DNA from: a beta proteobacterium AAP99
GTDB lineage: Bacteria; Pseudomonadota; Gammaproteobacteria; Burkholderiales; Burkholderiaceae_C
DNA: 64,000 nucleotides
Assembly (NCBI GenBank): GCA_001295775.1
Contig: LJIA01000005.1
Location: 186,001 to 250,000 of the forward strand
Direction of reading: 5' to 3'
Under the pieces are notes generated by a model. It ran no database searches and had not been told where the DNA came from. It saw only the letters and a list, made by a program, of their open reading frames with translations. The position numbers were made by a program, and so were the translations under genes. Below, in pieces: positions 27,035 through 37,209 of this stretch (positions are counted from its first letter, which is position 1; every line of letters starts with the position of its first letter).

Positions 27035-29149
27035 CTAGCGCCCAACCGCCCGCAGCACCGCCAGCAGCTCCCAGCCGTAGGCGTCAAGCTTGCGTGCGCC
27101 GATGCCGGGGATGGCTTCGAGCTCCTCCAGATCGGGCGGCGCGCTGCGCGCAATCTCGGCCAGCACGGCGTCGTGGAAGATGACGTAGGCCGGCACGCCG
27201 TGGGCACGTGCGGTTTCGATGCGCCACTTCTTCAGGGCGGCAAAGCGCTCCAGCGCCGCTTCGTCCAAGCCGAGCGCGGCGTCGGTCTTGCCGCTGCGCG
27301 GGGTCTTGGCGGACCTGGCGGCCTTGTCCGGTTTGGTGTCGCGGCGCAGCTCCAGACGCAGCTCGCCACGCAGGATCGGCCGCGCGTCTTCGGTCAGCAT
27401 GAGCGACTGGTATTCGCCAATGCCCACGGCGCCGCCGGCAATGAGTTGCCGCAGCACGCTGCGCCAGGTGGACTCCGGCAGATCGCGCCCAGCGCCGAAA
27501 GTGGGCAGCTTGTCGTGGCCGAACTGGCGCGTCTTGTCGGTGGCCTTGCCCAGCAGGATGTCGGTGATGTGCCCGGCGCCAAAGCGCTGGCCGGTGCGAT
27601 AGATGGCCGAGAGCGCCTTCTGCGCGGCCTCGGTGGCGTCCCAGGTGGCGGGGGGCTGCAGGCAGTTATCGCAATTTCGGCATGTATACCCCCCCACGCT
27701 CAGCCCGAACGGGCTTCGCTGCCCCCCGAGGGGGCTGCCGGCGATTCCGCCACCTTGTGACGGCCCGGCGGTGGCGGAATCACCGGCGGGCTCTTCGCCG
27801 AAGTAGCGCAGCAGGTGCAGCCGGCGGCAGTCGGCCGCCTCGGCCAGGCCCAGCAAGGCATCGAGCTTGGCACGCATCACCGTCTTGAAAGCGTCAGCGC
27901 CCTCGCCTTCATCAATCATTCGGCGCTGCTGCACCACGTCGTGCAGGCCGTAGGCCATCCAGGCGTCGGCGGGCAGGCCGTCGCGGCCGGCGCGGCCGGT
28001 CTCCTGGTAGTAGCCCTCAATGTTGCGCGGCAGATCCAGATGCGCCACGAAGCGCACATCCGGCTTGTCGATGCCCATGCCAAAGGCAATCGTGGCGCAC
28101 ATCACCAGCCCGTCTTCATTCAGGAAACGGTCCTGATGCAGGCGGCGGGTATTGGCGTCCATGCCGGCGTGGTACGGCAGGGCCCTGATGCCGTGCGCGT
28201 TGAGCCAGTCTGCGGTCTCTTCGACCTTCTTTCTGGACAGGCAGTAGACGATGCCGGCCTCACCCGCATGCTCGGCGCGGATCCAGGCCAGCAGCTGATT
28301 GCGGCCGTCGTGCTTGTCGACCAGGGTGTAGCGGATGTTGGGCCGGTCAAAGCTGGCCACGTACTGCGGCGCGTCGGTGAGGCTCAGGCGCTGCAGGATG
28401 TCCTCGCGCGTGTGGGCATCGGCCGTGGCGGTGAGCGCCACACGCGGCACGTCCGGAAAGCGCTCGGTCAGCACGTTCAGGGCCACATACTCGGGGCGGA
28501 AGTCGTGGCCCCATTGCGAAACGCAGTGCGCCTCGTCAATGGCGATCAGGCTCAGCTTGCGGCGCGCGGCCAGTGCCCCCAGCAAGCCAAGAAAACGCGG
28601 CGTGGTCACGCGCTCCGGCGCGGCATAGAGCAGCACGAGTTCATCGTCGCGCACCCGGCGCTCGATGTCGTCGGCCTCTTCCATCGTCAGCGTGGAATTG
28701 AGGAAGGCCGCCGGCACGCCCAACTCGGCCAAGGCCTGCACCTGGTCATGCATCAGGGCAATCAGCGGGCTGATGACCAGCGCAACCCCCAGCCCGGCGC
28801 GATGCCGTGCAATCGCCGGCAACTGGTAGCAGACGGACTTGCCACCGCCCGTCGGCATGAGCACCAGGGCATTGCCGCCAGCCGCAAGCTGCGCGCAGAT
28901 CTCGCCCTGGCGGCCGCGGAAGTCGGTATGGCCCCAGATCTCGCGCAGGATTGCGCGCAACGCAGCCGGCTGGGCGATGCGCGCCTGGAGGTGTTGCGAC
29001 GCTTCGCCAGGCAGCGCGACATCGTGCGGAACAGGGAACTGCGAGGACAGGGCGTCAGGAAGCAAGGTGGCGGCGAAACAGGGAGCGGGGCTGCGGGGGT
29101 GAGGCTGCGGGTGTCGGGCGGCGGTGCAAACGACGTTCAGTGACCGCAT
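27035..29149 (-). CDS. recQ: ATP-dependent DNA helicase RecQ
   Basis: A 3'-5' helicase of about 704 residues. Helicase motifs in order: [14 protein letters not shown], Ia [71 protein letters not shown]. The RecQ-Ct zinc region has [11 protein letters not shown] and then CRNCDNC, but about 35 extra residues (AGDSATAG to SVGGY) lie between the first and second Cys. The C-terminal HRDC domain is present ([28 protein letters not shown]). The start is uncertain: the ATG at 29149 adds ~75 residues before the usual beginning. Confidence 0.95.
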   Translation of the reverse strand: MRSLNVVCTAARHPQPHPRSPAPCFAATLLPDALSSQFPVPHDVALPGEASQHLQARIAQPAALRAILREIWGHTDFRGRQGEICAQLAAGGNALVLMPTGGGKSVCYQLPAIARHRAGLGVALVISPLIALMHDQVQALAELGVPAAFLNSTLTMEEADDIERRVRDDELVLLYAAPERVTTPRFLGLLGALAARRKLSLIAIDEAHCVSQWGHDFRPEYVALNVLTERFPDVPRVALTATADAHTREDILQRLSLTDAPQYVASFDRPNIRYTLVDKHDGRNQLLAWIRAEHAGEAGIVYCLSRKKVEETADWLNAHGIRALPYHAGMDANTRRLHQDRFLNEDGLVMCATIAFGMGIDKPDVRFVAHLDLPRNIEGYYQETGRAGRDGLPADAWMAYGLHDVVQQRRMIDEGEGADAFKTVMRAKLDALLGLAEAADCRRLHLLRYFGEEPAGDSATAGPSQGGGIAGSPLGGQRSPFGLSVGGYTCRNCDNCLQPPATWDATEAAQKALSAIYRTGQRFGAGHITDILLGKATDKTRQFGHDKLPTFGAGRDLPESTWRSVLRQLIAGGAVGIGEYQSLMLTEDARPILRGELRLELRRDTKPDKAARSAKTPRSGKTDAALGLDEAALERFAALKKWRIETARAHGVPAYVIFHDAVLAEIARSAPPDLEELEAIPGIGARKLDAYGWELLAVLRAVGR
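27690..27783. repeat. Repeat element inserted in frame in recQ
   Basis: The DNA for the extra loop contains AGCCC-GAAC-GGGCT (27702-27715), CCCCCGAGGGGG (27723-27734) and GATTCCGCCACC/GGTGGCGGAATC (27743-27754, 27770-27781). The stretch CCCCCCACGCTCAGCCCGAA resembles an intergenic palindromic repeat I remember as common in Comamonadaceae. The frame is kept and the zinc Cys residues remain. Confidence 0.65.
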
Positions 29150-29279
29150 GAGGCGCGCTTGGGCGCGCAAACCGTGATTTTCGCCGATCTGCAACAGCCG
29201 CGCCTTGCGGTGCGCGCTGCGCTGATGCACCCTGCAAGGCAGAACAGACACGCATCGGTGGCGCGGGAGGGCGCCTCCC

Positions 29280-30605
29280 ATGAGCGAACGCGACCAGGAC
29301 AACAATGCGGAGAACGGCCCGGCCTCCGCTTCCGCGCCCGCCACGATGGGCCAGGAGGTGCCGGGCTCGGCGCTGCCGCATGCGGAAAGCGTGGACGCCG
29401 CCGCGCTGCGCACGCTGCGCCTGCGGGCGCCGACGCCTACGCTGGGCACGGCGCTGGTGCTGTCCGGCGGCGGCGCGCGCGGGGCCTACCAGGTGGGCGT
29501 GCTGCGCGGCATCACGGACATTCTCACCAAGGCCGGGCGGCTCAAGCCGGGCTCGCCATCACCCTTCGGCATCCTCACGGGCACTTCGGCCGGGGCCATC
29601 AATGCCGCAGCCCTGGCCGCGCAGGCAGACGACTGGGCCACGGGCATGGACGGGCTGGAGCACATCTGGTCGAGTTTCTCGGCCGATCAGGTGTACCGCG
29701 CCGATGCGCTGGCGGTGTTCAGTTCCGGGGCGCGCTGGCTGTCGGCCCTGTCGCTGGGCTGGGCCCTGGCGCGGCGGCAGCGCTTCAAGCCGCGCTCACT
29801 GCTGGACAACGGGCCGCTGGCCAATCTGCTGGCGCACCGCATCCGCTTCAAGCGCATTCCGAGCATGCTGCAGCAGGGCCATCTGCATGCGCTGTCGGTC
29901 TGTGCGTTCTCCTATTCAGCCGGCGTGCACCTGAGCTTCATGCAGGCCGCCGCGCCGCTCAAGCCCATGAGCCGCAGCCAGCGCATGGCCGTGCCCGCCA
30001 CGATCGGGCTGGATCACCTGCTGGCCTCCAGCGCCATTCCCTTTGTGTTCCCGGCCCGCGCCGTGCAGCTGGCGCACGGGCTCGAGTACTGCGGCGACGG
30101 GGCCATGCGCCAGAACGCGCCACTCTCTCCGGCGCTGCACCTCGGCGCACAGAAACTGCTGGTGATTGGCGCGGGGCGCATGCTCGAGCCCCAGGTGGTA
30201 CCCGCGGCGCGGCCCGGCTATCCGACCGTGGCGGCAGTGGCCGGCCACGCGCTGTCGTCGATCTTCCTGGACGCCCTGCCGGCCGATGTGGAGCGCCTGC
30301 AGCGGATCAATCGCACCCTTTCGTTGCTGCCCGAAAAGGATCGTGAGAGGAGCGGGCTGCGGCCGGTGCGCTGCCTCCTGATCGCACCCTCGGAGCGGCT
30401 GGATGACATCGCGCAGCGCCATGTGAGCAGCCTGCCGATTGCAGTCCGCGGCCTCCTGCGCACGCTCGGTGCGGACGACGTGAAAGGCGGCATGCTCGCG
30501 AGCTATCTGCTCTTCCAGGCCGCCTATACGGCCGAGCTGATGCGCCTGGGCCGGCACGACGCGCAGGCCCATGCGGGTGAGGTGCTCGCGTTCTTCAACT
30601 CCTGA
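29280..30605 (+). CDS. Patatin-like phospholipase family protein
   Basis: A 441-residue serine lipase. The oxyanion loop [13 protein letters not shown] and the nucleophile elbow GTSAG are at about residues 61-110, and the second catalytic residue is in [11 protein letters not shown] (Asp of DGA). The family hydrolyses acyl esters of phospholipids. The N-terminal ~45 residues are Ala/Asp-rich and probably disordered; there is no signal peptide. The C-terminal 120 residues are helical and hydrophobic in places. It is divergent from recQ and followed 55 bp later by an RNase gene. Confidence 0.88.
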   Translation: MSERDQDNNAENGPASASAPATMGQEVPGSALPHAESVDAAALRTLRLRAPTPTLGTALVLSGGGARGAYQVGVLRGITDILTKAGRLKPGSPSPFGILTGTSAGAINAAALAAQADDWATGMDGLEHIWSSFSADQVYRADALAVFSSGARWLSALSLGWALARRQRFKPRSLLDNGPLANLLAHRIRFKRIPSMLQQGHLHALSVCAFSYSAGVHLSFMQAAAPLKPMSRSQRMAVPATIGLDHLLASSAIPFVFPARAVQLAHGLEYCGDGAMRQNAPLSPALHLGAQKLLVIGAGRMLEPQVVPAARPGYPTVAAVAGHALSSIFLDALPADVERLQRINRTLSLLPEKDRERSGLRPVRCLLIAPSERLDDIAQRHVSSLPIAVRGLLRTLGADDVKGGMLASYLLFQAAYTAELMRLGRHDAQAHAGEVLAFFNS

Positions 30606-30660
30606 AGTCCGCGGCCCCCGCGGCTTGCAAGCGGGCGCGGATTCATGCATAGAATCGGCC

Positions 30661-31131
30661 ATGCTTCAAACCGCCCCGATCGTCAAGGACATCGCCCGGA
30701 CACCCGCGCCCACGCGCGCGTCACTGCTGCGCGGCCTGCGTCGCGGGGCGGTGGCGATGCTCGCCGGCCTGAGCCTGATGGCGGCGGTACAGGCACGCGA
30801 AACGCCAGAGAAACCGGCCGCACCCGCAGCGATGCCGACGATCTCCGTGGCCGATCTGCCGCGCGAAGGCCGCAAGACGCTTGAGCTGATCAAGAAAGGC
30901 GGGCCGTTCCCCTACAACAAGGACGGCACGACCTTCAATAACCGCGAACGGCTTCTGCCCCGGCAGCCGCGCGGCTACTACTCGGAATACACCGTCCGCA
31001 CGCCGTTCTCGCGCGACCGAGGCGCACGGCGCATCGTGGCCGGCAAAGGCAGCACCGGCGATCCAGCCACCTCCGGTGAGTATTACTACACCGCCGACCA
31101 CTACCGCTCGTTCGCGCGCATCAAGGAATAG
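30661..31131 (+). CDS. Secreted guanyl-specific ribonuclease (barnase/RNase Sa type)
   Basis: A 156-residue RNase of the N1/T1 family. The first ~46 residues have a basic region and a hydrophobic stretch ending AAVQA, a signal for export. The catalytic domain includes LPREGRKTLELIKKGGPFPY, YSEYTV (catalytic Glu), RDRGARRIVAG (catalytic Arg residues) and YYTADHYRSF (catalytic His), matching RNase Sa in order and spacing. It cuts single-stranded RNA after G. The barstar-type inhibitor gene begins five bases after the stop. Confidence 0.88.
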   Translation: MLQTAPIVKDIARTPAPTRASLLRGLRRGAVAMLAGLSLMAAVQARETPEKPAAPAAMPTISVADLPREGRKTLELIKKGGPFPYNKDGTTFNNRERLLPRQPRGYYSEYTVRTPFSRDRGARRIVAGKGSTGDPATSGEYYYTADHYRSFARIKE

Positions 31132-31136
31132 GGCTG

Positions 31137-31550
31137 ATGACCATCGAGGACATCAAGGCAAGCATCAATGAAGGGGGCGTGATCCACCGCGTCGTCCCCA
31201 ACCAGGACGATCTCTTCATGGCGGCCGCCGAGCTGGATTACTGGCGCATGGCCATCGACTGCAAGGGCGTGACCACCAAGAGCGGCCTGCTCACCCGGAT
31301 CTCCGACACCCTGCAGTTCCCCGACTACTTCGGCATGAACCTGGACGCCCTGCACGACTGCCTGACCGAGCAGCTGCACGGCAGCGGCAAACCCGGCGCC
31401 GTGGTGCTGCTCAAGGGCCTGCGCGGCAACGAGTCTGGACCGGATGTGGAGACCATCAAGGCCACCAACCGTGCCATTCTGGGCGTGTTCGAGGATGCGG
31501 CCGACTATCTGGGCGACCGCAAGCTCAAGCTGGCCACCTTCTACTCCTGA
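31137..31550 (+). CDS. Barstar-family RNase inhibitor (immunity protein)
   Basis: A 137-residue cytoplasmic protein. The barstar core is visible in the central part: AIDCKGVTTKSGLLTRISDTL and FPDYFGMNLDALHDCLTEQL, where the family has a helix that plugs the RNase active site through Asp residues. It sits five bases after the RNase gene, so both are made from one mRNA and the cell is protected before export. The N-terminal 35 residues are an extension compared with barstar. No export signal. Confidence 0.87.
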   Translation: MTIEDIKASINEGGVIHRVVPNQDDLFMAAAELDYWRMAIDCKGVTTKSGLLTRISDTLQFPDYFGMNLDALHDCLTEQLHGSGKPGAVVLLKGLRGNESGPDVETIKATNRAILGVFEDAADYLGDRKLKLATFYS

Positions 31551-31787
31551 GCGCCAACGCGGCGGCACGTCAATGCCCCGTACACGCCCGCGGCCGCTGA
31601 TTGCGGGCTGCGGGCGACATGACCGCTGCGCGAAAGTTTCCGATTCGACGGGTTTCTGTCATCATGACGGGCCGTGGCCGCCCGTTTTGTGAGCGGCCAC
31701 TAACTAGGGCTTGCCAACCCTGCCTTCGCCACGATTGCAAGGGCAGCGTTTGCAAGGTCTAAGCCAAACGCGCCAGGATCGAAGCAC

Positions 31788-33923
31788 GTGCAGACTCGCT
31801 TTCAGAAACTAGAGCTCAAGAATCAGTCGTCGGAGTTGGTCACGTTCGAGGTCGATGGCACGCCACTGGCGGTCAGCTCACCGACTCCCGGCGTGTTCCG
31901 GCTCAAATTTGGCAAGAGCCGGCAACCCGATTACGGCCTGATCGTGCCGCAGGAGTCTGCCGAAACCATCACGGTTGAGCCGTTGCTGGACGGCAAGCCC
32001 GGGGACGTCGTGCTCAAGACCTTCTTCACCGAGCTGACGATTACCGGCAAGCCCTTCTCGGTGCGCCTGACGCACCGGATGCGCCCCCGAGTGACGCTGC
32101 CCTCATTTGCCTTTGACAGCAAGGCCGCGACGTGGACCGTCGGGCTCGGACTGGCTGAGGGCGAAGCGGTCTATGGCCTTGGCGAACAGTTCACGGCCTT
32201 GAATCGCCGCGGTCAGGTGCTGACGCCGGACGAATCCCTCGCCTACCAGGTCCCGCTCGCATGGAGCCCGCGTGGCTGGGGCGTTTGCCCCATCACGCCG
32301 GCTGCCGTCACACACGACGTTGGTGCCTCGGAAGACGCGCTGTACGAGGTGCGGGTCGACGATGAGTCCCTGGACCTGCTGCTGATCGGCGGCACGCCCA
32401 CCGAGGTGCTCAACGCCTACACCAACATGACCGGCAAGCCGACCGTGCCGCCGGTATGGAGCGTGGGCGTCTGGGTGAGCAACAGCCAGTACAGCAATGC
32501 GCAGGAGGCCGTCGAGCTGGCGCAGAAGCTGCGCGCAGAAGGCATTGGCTGCGATGTGATCGCGATCGACGGGCATGCGGCCTGGAAGGTCCAGACCCGC
32601 TCAGCATTTGAGTGGGACCGCAGCTTCTTTTCCGACCCGGTTCGCACACTGGCTGCGCTCAAGGCCTTGAACATGCACGTGAGCATTCAGGAGCAGCCCA
32701 CCGTGCCGCTGGATGCGCCACAGTTCGATGAGTTCCTGTCTCGAGAGATGTTGCTGACCACCGCCGATGGCAAGCCGGTTCTCGTCAAGGCGGCCGACGG
32801 CACGGACGCGGCCCTGCTGGACTTCACTCAGCAGGACGCCTACACGTTTTGGCGCGAGAAGCACGAGAGCCTGTTCAAGGACGGCGTGGGCGTCATCGAC
32901 ACGGGATTCATTCACGGATCAGTTCGGGAAGCGCAGGCGTACAACGGTGACAGCGGAGAGCGCCTGCAAAGCGCCATCCCGTTCCTGCGCAATCGCTGCG
33001 TGTTTGAAGCGACCCAGAAGTTCGTCGGCGAAGGCATCGACAAGCGCGCCACGATCTGCGCTCACATTGGTGGCATCGGCAGTCAGCGCTACCCGCTGAT
33101 CTGGAGTCGCCACAAAGCCCAGGGAACGCACTGGGATCAGCTTCGTGAGCATCTGCGTGGCGCGTTGAATGCCGGCATGAGCGGGCTGCCGTTTTCGGCG
33201 GTCGATGTTGGCGGCGCAATCCCGGATGCAGCCATGCCCGCCGAGACCTACGTGCGCTGGCTGGCTGCAAGCGTGTTCTTCAGCCACGTGCGCTTTCCCG
33301 CGCTCGACAAGATCGGCCCGACCAGCTTCGGCGATGAGACACTCGCGCTGATCAAGCGCTGGCTGAAGTTTCGCTACCGCCTGGTGCCCTACATCATGGG
33401 CGCGCTCGAAGAAGCGGCGCGTAACGGCCTGCCAGCGATGCGCGCCATGCCACTGGCATTTCCGGATGACCTTGAAGCGCACCGCTGGCCGGACCAATAC
33501 CTGTTCGGACCGGCGCTGCTGGTCGCACCGATCCTGTCGGACAGTGCCAAGAGCGTCGTCTACTTCCCGCGCGGCGAGAAGTGGCACGACCTGGCCACTG
33601 GCGTGCGTTACGACGGCGGAACAGTCTACGAATTCGAAAAGCCCTTGGACGGCCTGCCCGTATTCGGCCGTGAAGGGCACATCCTGTGTCTTGGACCTGA
33701 AGCGCAGGCGACGCATGAGATCAACAGCATCCGCCCAGTGACTGAGGCCTGGCTGTTCGGCCTGCCGGCGGTCGATCCGTGCGTCACGGCCATCAAGGTG
33801 AAGGTGATGCAGATGCAGGGCAACGCCTACATCAAGGGCCTGGAGGGCACCAAGGTGCTCGCTGCGTACGGATACGAGGTCAGCCGCCGGGGCGCCGAAG
33901 TCAAGGTCGTGAAGAAGCGCTAG
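31788..33923 (+). CDS. GH31-family glycoside hydrolase-like protein
   Basis: A 711-residue protein of the alpha-xylosidase (YicI)-like GH31 family. N-terminal beta domain, then AVYGLGEQFTALNRRG, PPVWSVGVWVSNSQYSN and the barrel. The nucleophile region reads GVIDTGFIHG with Asp371 in the right place. The acid/base region, WGGDC in YicI, is WSRHK here (His442 instead of Asp), and the preceding Arg-Ser is also lost; DVGG remains. It may be altered in activity or substrate. The start is a GTG at 31788 with AGGA upstream. No sugar transporter or regulator is adjacent. No signal peptide, so cytoplasmic. Confidence 0.8.
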   Translation: MQTRFQKLELKNQSSELVTFEVDGTPLAVSSPTPGVFRLKFGKSRQPDYGLIVPQESAETITVEPLLDGKPGDVVLKTFFTELTITGKPFSVRLTHRMRPRVTLPSFAFDSKAATWTVGLGLAEGEAVYGLGEQFTALNRRGQVLTPDESLAYQVPLAWSPRGWGVCPITPAAVTHDVGASEDALYEVRVDDESLDLLLIGGTPTEVLNAYTNMTGKPTVPPVWSVGVWVSNSQYSNAQEAVELAQKLRAEGIGCDVIAIDGHAAWKVQTRSAFEWDRSFFSDPVRTLAALKALNMHVSIQEQPTVPLDAPQFDEFLSREMLLTTADGKPVLVKAADGTDAALLDFTQQDAYTFWREKHESLFKDGVGVIDTGFIHGSVREAQAYNGDSGERLQSAIPFLRNRCVFEATQKFVGEGIDKRATICAHIGGIGSQRYPLIWSRHKAQGTHWDQLREHLRGALNAGMSGLPFSAVDVGGAIPDAAMPAETYVRWLAASVFFSHVRFPALDKIGPTSFGDETLALIKRWLKFRYRLVPYIMGALEEAARNGLPAMRAMPLAFPDDLEAHRWPDQYLFGPALLVAPILSDSAKSVVYFPRGEKWHDLATGVRYDGGTVYEFEKPLDGLPVFGREGHILCLGPEAQATHEINSIRPVTEAWLFGLPAVDPCVTAIKVKVMQMQGNAYIKGLEGTKVLAAYGYEVSRRGAEVKVVKKR

Positions 33924-34006
33924 TTGCGGAGCGCGGCCAGGTTGGCCGGTACGGTCTGCACAGTGATCTACGTATGAGCCCACGGCCTCCTAAAGCACTA
34001 GGAAAA

Positions 34007-34038
34007 GACAAAGGCCCCTGACGGGGCCTTTGTCTTTT
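34007..34038. terminator. Bidirectional terminator between GH31 gene and porin
   Basis: Perfect 12-bp stem GACAAAGGCCCC-TGAC-GGGGCCTTTGTC (34007-34034), T-run to the right and A-rich tract to the left. It serves the two convergent genes. Confidence 0.9.
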
Positions 34039-34075
34039 TGATGCCGAGCGTTATGTGACGCTCGACTTCAACAGC

Positions 34076-35524
34076 TTAGAAACGGTGCTGGATACCGAAA
34101 GCCATGCCACGGTTGTCGGTGTTAGGAGCAAAGCTCACGCCACCCAGGAAGCCATTGCCCCCCGGCAGCGCCTGCGCCGTACGACCATTCATGAACTGCA
34201 CAAACGTCGTGTACAGGCTGGTACGCGGCGAGAGTGAGTAGATGTAGGCAAGGCCCGCGGACTCGACGTCCGCATCAAACGGACGCTTGTCGTTGTACTT
34301 GTTGTAGGTTGCCCAAATCTTGTGCGGGCCAGACTTGTATTCAGCACCCACGCCGTACACCACGCCATCCTGCTTGAAGGCGTCATATGCGGCGTTGGCA
34401 GCGTTACGTCCGATCAACGCTGCGTTGGGAACAAGTGCAGCAAGAGCCGGATTCGTGTTGATTGTTGCAACGACGCCGTTGAGCACCTGCGTCCTGAAAG
34501 CGGCGATGCCATTTGGTGCATCGTCCTTGAACTGGCCGGCAACACCCGTGAACTTGAAGGGTCCGAACACGCCGTACGCGCCGACGACCGTGGTCTTCAG
34601 CGACTTCTGGCCCAGTTCATTGGTGCGCTCGTTGTGACCCGCGCCGAAGCCGAAGTCCTTGGTCGTGTAGGAGCCGTTGATGCCCCAGAGACGGCTGGAC
34701 TTCTCGGAACCGACCACTTCGCCGACGCCGTACATGGCCTGCGCCTTGATGCCGCCGAGCTCGATGCGGTAGGAGATCGTGTTGCTCTCGCGGATTTCCA
34801 GAAGCGCGGGCAACGAAGCCAGCTGGCCCGGACCGATGTTCGAGGACGTACCCGTCACGTCGAAGGTCGCAAACGTTTCAAATGCGGGGGTGTACTGGCG
34901 TCCCATCAGGAAGGCGCCGACCGGCGTGATGAGACCCATGAAGGCTTGGCGGTCAAACAGGCGGCCAGGAATATTGACGCCATACGAGGCGCTGGCCAAT
35001 GCCGGGTAAGCCTGGCCGTAAACACCACAGGCCACCTGAGCTGCTGCAACTTGCGCTGCAACTGGAACGGCGGTAGGCGCACCCTCAGTCAGCCGCGCGC
35101 CAAGAACTGAACCGTCCGTCGTACGGCCACCACAATTCACGTTGAGCGCAGCAGTTGCATTCGGTGCAGGCAAGCTTCCGTTTCCACCGACTGAGAAGAA
35201 ACGCTCAGGAACTTGCGTACCGGACACCGGGCGGTTGCTGACCTGACCGTTGTCGATTTCAAGGCGATTTTCAAGCAGGAAGATCGCGCGAACACCGCCG
35301 CCCAGATCTTCAGTACCGCGAATGCCCCAGCGGGAACCATCCAGCACGCCGCTGGAAACCGCCGTCACGCGCCCCTGGTCGCCGGTCGAGGTACGCACGC
35401 CGCTGACGTTCGTGATGGCGGCATCAACGATCCCGTAAAGCGTGACCGAAGTCTGCGCCGCGGCGCCGAGCGACGCGGACGAGAGCGCTGCGAGCACTGC
35501 AGTGCTCATGATTGTTTTCTTCAT
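34076..35524 (-). CDS. Gram-negative porin (first of two)
   Basis: A 482-residue trimeric outer-membrane porin. Signal peptide MKKTIMSTAVLAALSSASLGAAAQ, then SVTLYGIVDAAIT, the hallmark of betaproteobacterial porins, GSRWGIRGTEDLGGGVRAIF and the C-terminal strand MAFGIQHRF with terminal Phe. It is longer than the neighbouring porin because of an insertion at about residues 105-185 that contains two Cys and many Ala/Val, probably an extracellular loop. GGAG lies seven bases before the ATG at 35524. Confidence 0.95.
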   Translation of the reverse strand: MKKTIMSTAVLAALSSASLGAAAQTSVTLYGIVDAAITNVSGVRTSTGDQGRVTAVSSGVLDGSRWGIRGTEDLGGGVRAIFLLENRLEIDNGQVSNRPVSGTQVPERFFSVGGNGSLPAPNATAALNVNCGGRTTDGSVLGARLTEGAPTAVPVAAQVAAAQVACGVYGQAYPALASASYGVNIPGRLFDRQAFMGLITPVGAFLMGRQYTPAFETFATFDVTGTSSNIGPGQLASLPALLEIRESNTISYRIELGGIKAQAMYGVGEVVGSEKSSRLWGINGSYTTKDFGFGAGHNERTNELGQKSLKTTVVGAYGVFGPFKFTGVAGQFKDDAPNGIAAFRTQVLNGVVATINTNPALAALVPNAALIGRNAANAAYDAFKQDGVVYGVGAEYKSGPHKIWATYNKYNDKRPFDADVESAGLAYIYSLSPRTSLYTTFVQFMNGRTAQALPGGNGFLGGVSFAPNTDNRGMAFGIQHRF

Positions 35525-35574
35525 TCGTGTCTCCAAGATGACCCAGATCCCAGACTACCTCTTCAGCTGCAAAA

Positions 35575-35600
35575 AAGCGGGGGATCTGACGCCCCCGCTT
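35575..35600 (-). terminator. Terminator after the second porin
   Basis: AAGCGGGGG pairs with CCCCCGCTT (35575-35583, 35592-35600). On the minus strand it ends TTTTTT, 30 bp after the porin stop at 35631. Confidence 0.9.
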
Positions 35601-35630
35601 CTTCGGCTTGCACGATCAGATCGCTTCCGA

Positions 35631-36815
35631 TCAGAACGCGTGACGCACACCCACGTTCACGGCGGTCTTCTCGGTCACGTTGTCCTTGAAATCACCCGTG
35701 GCCATCGAGAAGCCCGTGTACAGAATCGAGCGACGCGACAGGTTGTACTGGGCGCCCAGTGCGAACTTGCCCAAGGTACCTTCACCACGCGCCGATACAT
35801 TCGAATTGAGGTTTACGTCTTCGAACTTTGCGCTCGTGTAATTGGCCAGCAGCGTAAATGGAGCAAGAGGTACAGTGGCGCCGACTGTGTACACAGTGTG
35901 CTTGTTAAGAACGCCATCACCGTTCAGCAGCAGCCCGTCACCTTGTCCAGTGCCACGTACTGCAACCTCGAGATCACGATTGCTTTGGAAGCCGGCGTGC
36001 AAACGTGCAACCCCAAGGTCGAACGAACCAACAACCATTGTCACCTTGTTACGGGTCGCACCGGTCGAAACTGTTTTGTCTTGCTGGTAGGCAGCCCCCA
36101 CGCTCAGCGGACCACTGGTGAAAGTGGCGCCCATGTTGAACTGGCGGCCACGCGACACGTTGCCTACCGTCTCGCCGAGGCGGTACTGGAACTCACCCAC
36201 GAAGCCGTCGAAGTTCGGAGTGCGGTAGTTCACGGAGTTGTCGTTGCGGACACCACCCAGCGAAGCCGAGTTGGTAGCAGGAGCAATGAACAGGGGCAAT
36301 TCAATTGCGGACGTAACTGCAGGAGTTACACCGGTGTTCGACGTGGTAACACTGCGGCCGGTAGCAAAGCCGCCGGCGACGTTACCCACTTGGCCCTGAC
36401 CGAACGGATCAGCAATTGCCATCGTGTTCCACACCGGGGTGTTGTGACGGCCGAGGGTCAGCTGACCAAAGCCGCCGGCCACGCCGACGAATGCCTGACG
36501 ACCGAACAGACGACCACCTTGGGCCGAGTTGCCGGTGTCGATGTTGAAGCCAGACTCGAGCGTGAAGATGGCACGCGTACCGCCGCCCAGATCTTCAGAG
36601 CCACGCAGACCCCAGCGCGAGCCGTTGATACCGTTCGTGGTGCCGTCGTTCATGCGGACCACGGTGGTGCCTGCGGTGCCAGGAGCGGCCTTATCGCCGG
36701 CTTCAAAGCGGGAAATGTTGGCGTCGACGATGCCGTACAGAGTCACGCTGGTTTGGGCGGCAGCCATGCCACCGAACGTGCCGAGCACTGCGAGTGCGAG
36801 CAGAGATTTCTTCAT
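35631..36815 (-). CDS. Gram-negative porin (second of two)
   Basis: A 394-residue porin of normal length. Signal peptide MKKSLLALAVLGTFGGMAAAQ, TSVTLYGIVDANISRF, GSRWGLRGSEDLGGGTRAIF, RLFGRQAFVGV and the terminal VNVGVRHAF. It allows passive diffusion of small solutes. It is a paralogue of the porin at 34076-35524; each has its own ribosome site and a terminator separates them, so they are independently expressed. Confidence 0.96.
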   Translation of the reverse strand: MKKSLLALAVLGTFGGMAAAQTSVTLYGIVDANISRFEAGDKAAPGTAGTTVVRMNDGTTNGINGSRWGLRGSEDLGGGTRAIFTLESGFNIDTGNSAQGGRLFGRQAFVGVAGGFGQLTLGRHNTPVWNTMAIADPFGQGQVGNVAGGFATGRSVTTSNTGVTPAVTSAIELPLFIAPATNSASLGGVRNDNSVNYRTPNFDGFVGEFQYRLGETVGNVSRGRQFNMGATFTSGPLSVGAAYQQDKTVSTGATRNKVTMVVGSFDLGVARLHAGFQSNRDLEVAVRGTGQGDGLLLNGDGVLNKHTVYTVGATVPLAPFTLLANYTSAKFEDVNLNSNVSARGEGTLGKFALGAQYNLSRRSILYTGFSMATGDFKDNVTEKTAVNVGVRHAF

Positions 36816-37209
36816 TGAGTAGCTCTCCGAGGGTTGGTTATTCAACAGGACGCAAGCGGTTTGAGTTGGAGGATGCTTGGTCACAACTTCCCAGCTTGTG
36901 GAAGCCTGCTGCGATTGTCGCAGAGGCATCGCCGGTGTCCAAATTGGACCCCTACCCGTGTTGCGGCAATCCCGAATCGTGTTGCCGCAGTGCAACGAAG
37001 CTGCCGACAGGAAGTCGGCCCCGACGTTTCCATTAGGCGCCGCGCAACGAAGCCGCCCAGTCAGATTTGCGATAAATGCAATTTGGTTTCGTGACTTTGT
37101 CACGCAGTATCAACCCAGGCTACGGCGAGCGACAAAGTGCTCCATCGCTCGGATGCGTGCCGACGGCCAAAATGCGGAAAAAGTTGTTCGCCTCAAAACG
37201 GTGTAATCA
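36816..37209. other. 394-bp divergent intergenic region between porin and coq7
   Basis: Contains TGCGGCAA (36962-36969) and TTGCCGCA (36982-36989), an 8-bp inverted repeat about 150 bp upstream of the porin start, possibly an operator or leader hairpin. No gene and no confident promoter was found. Confidence 0.45.
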
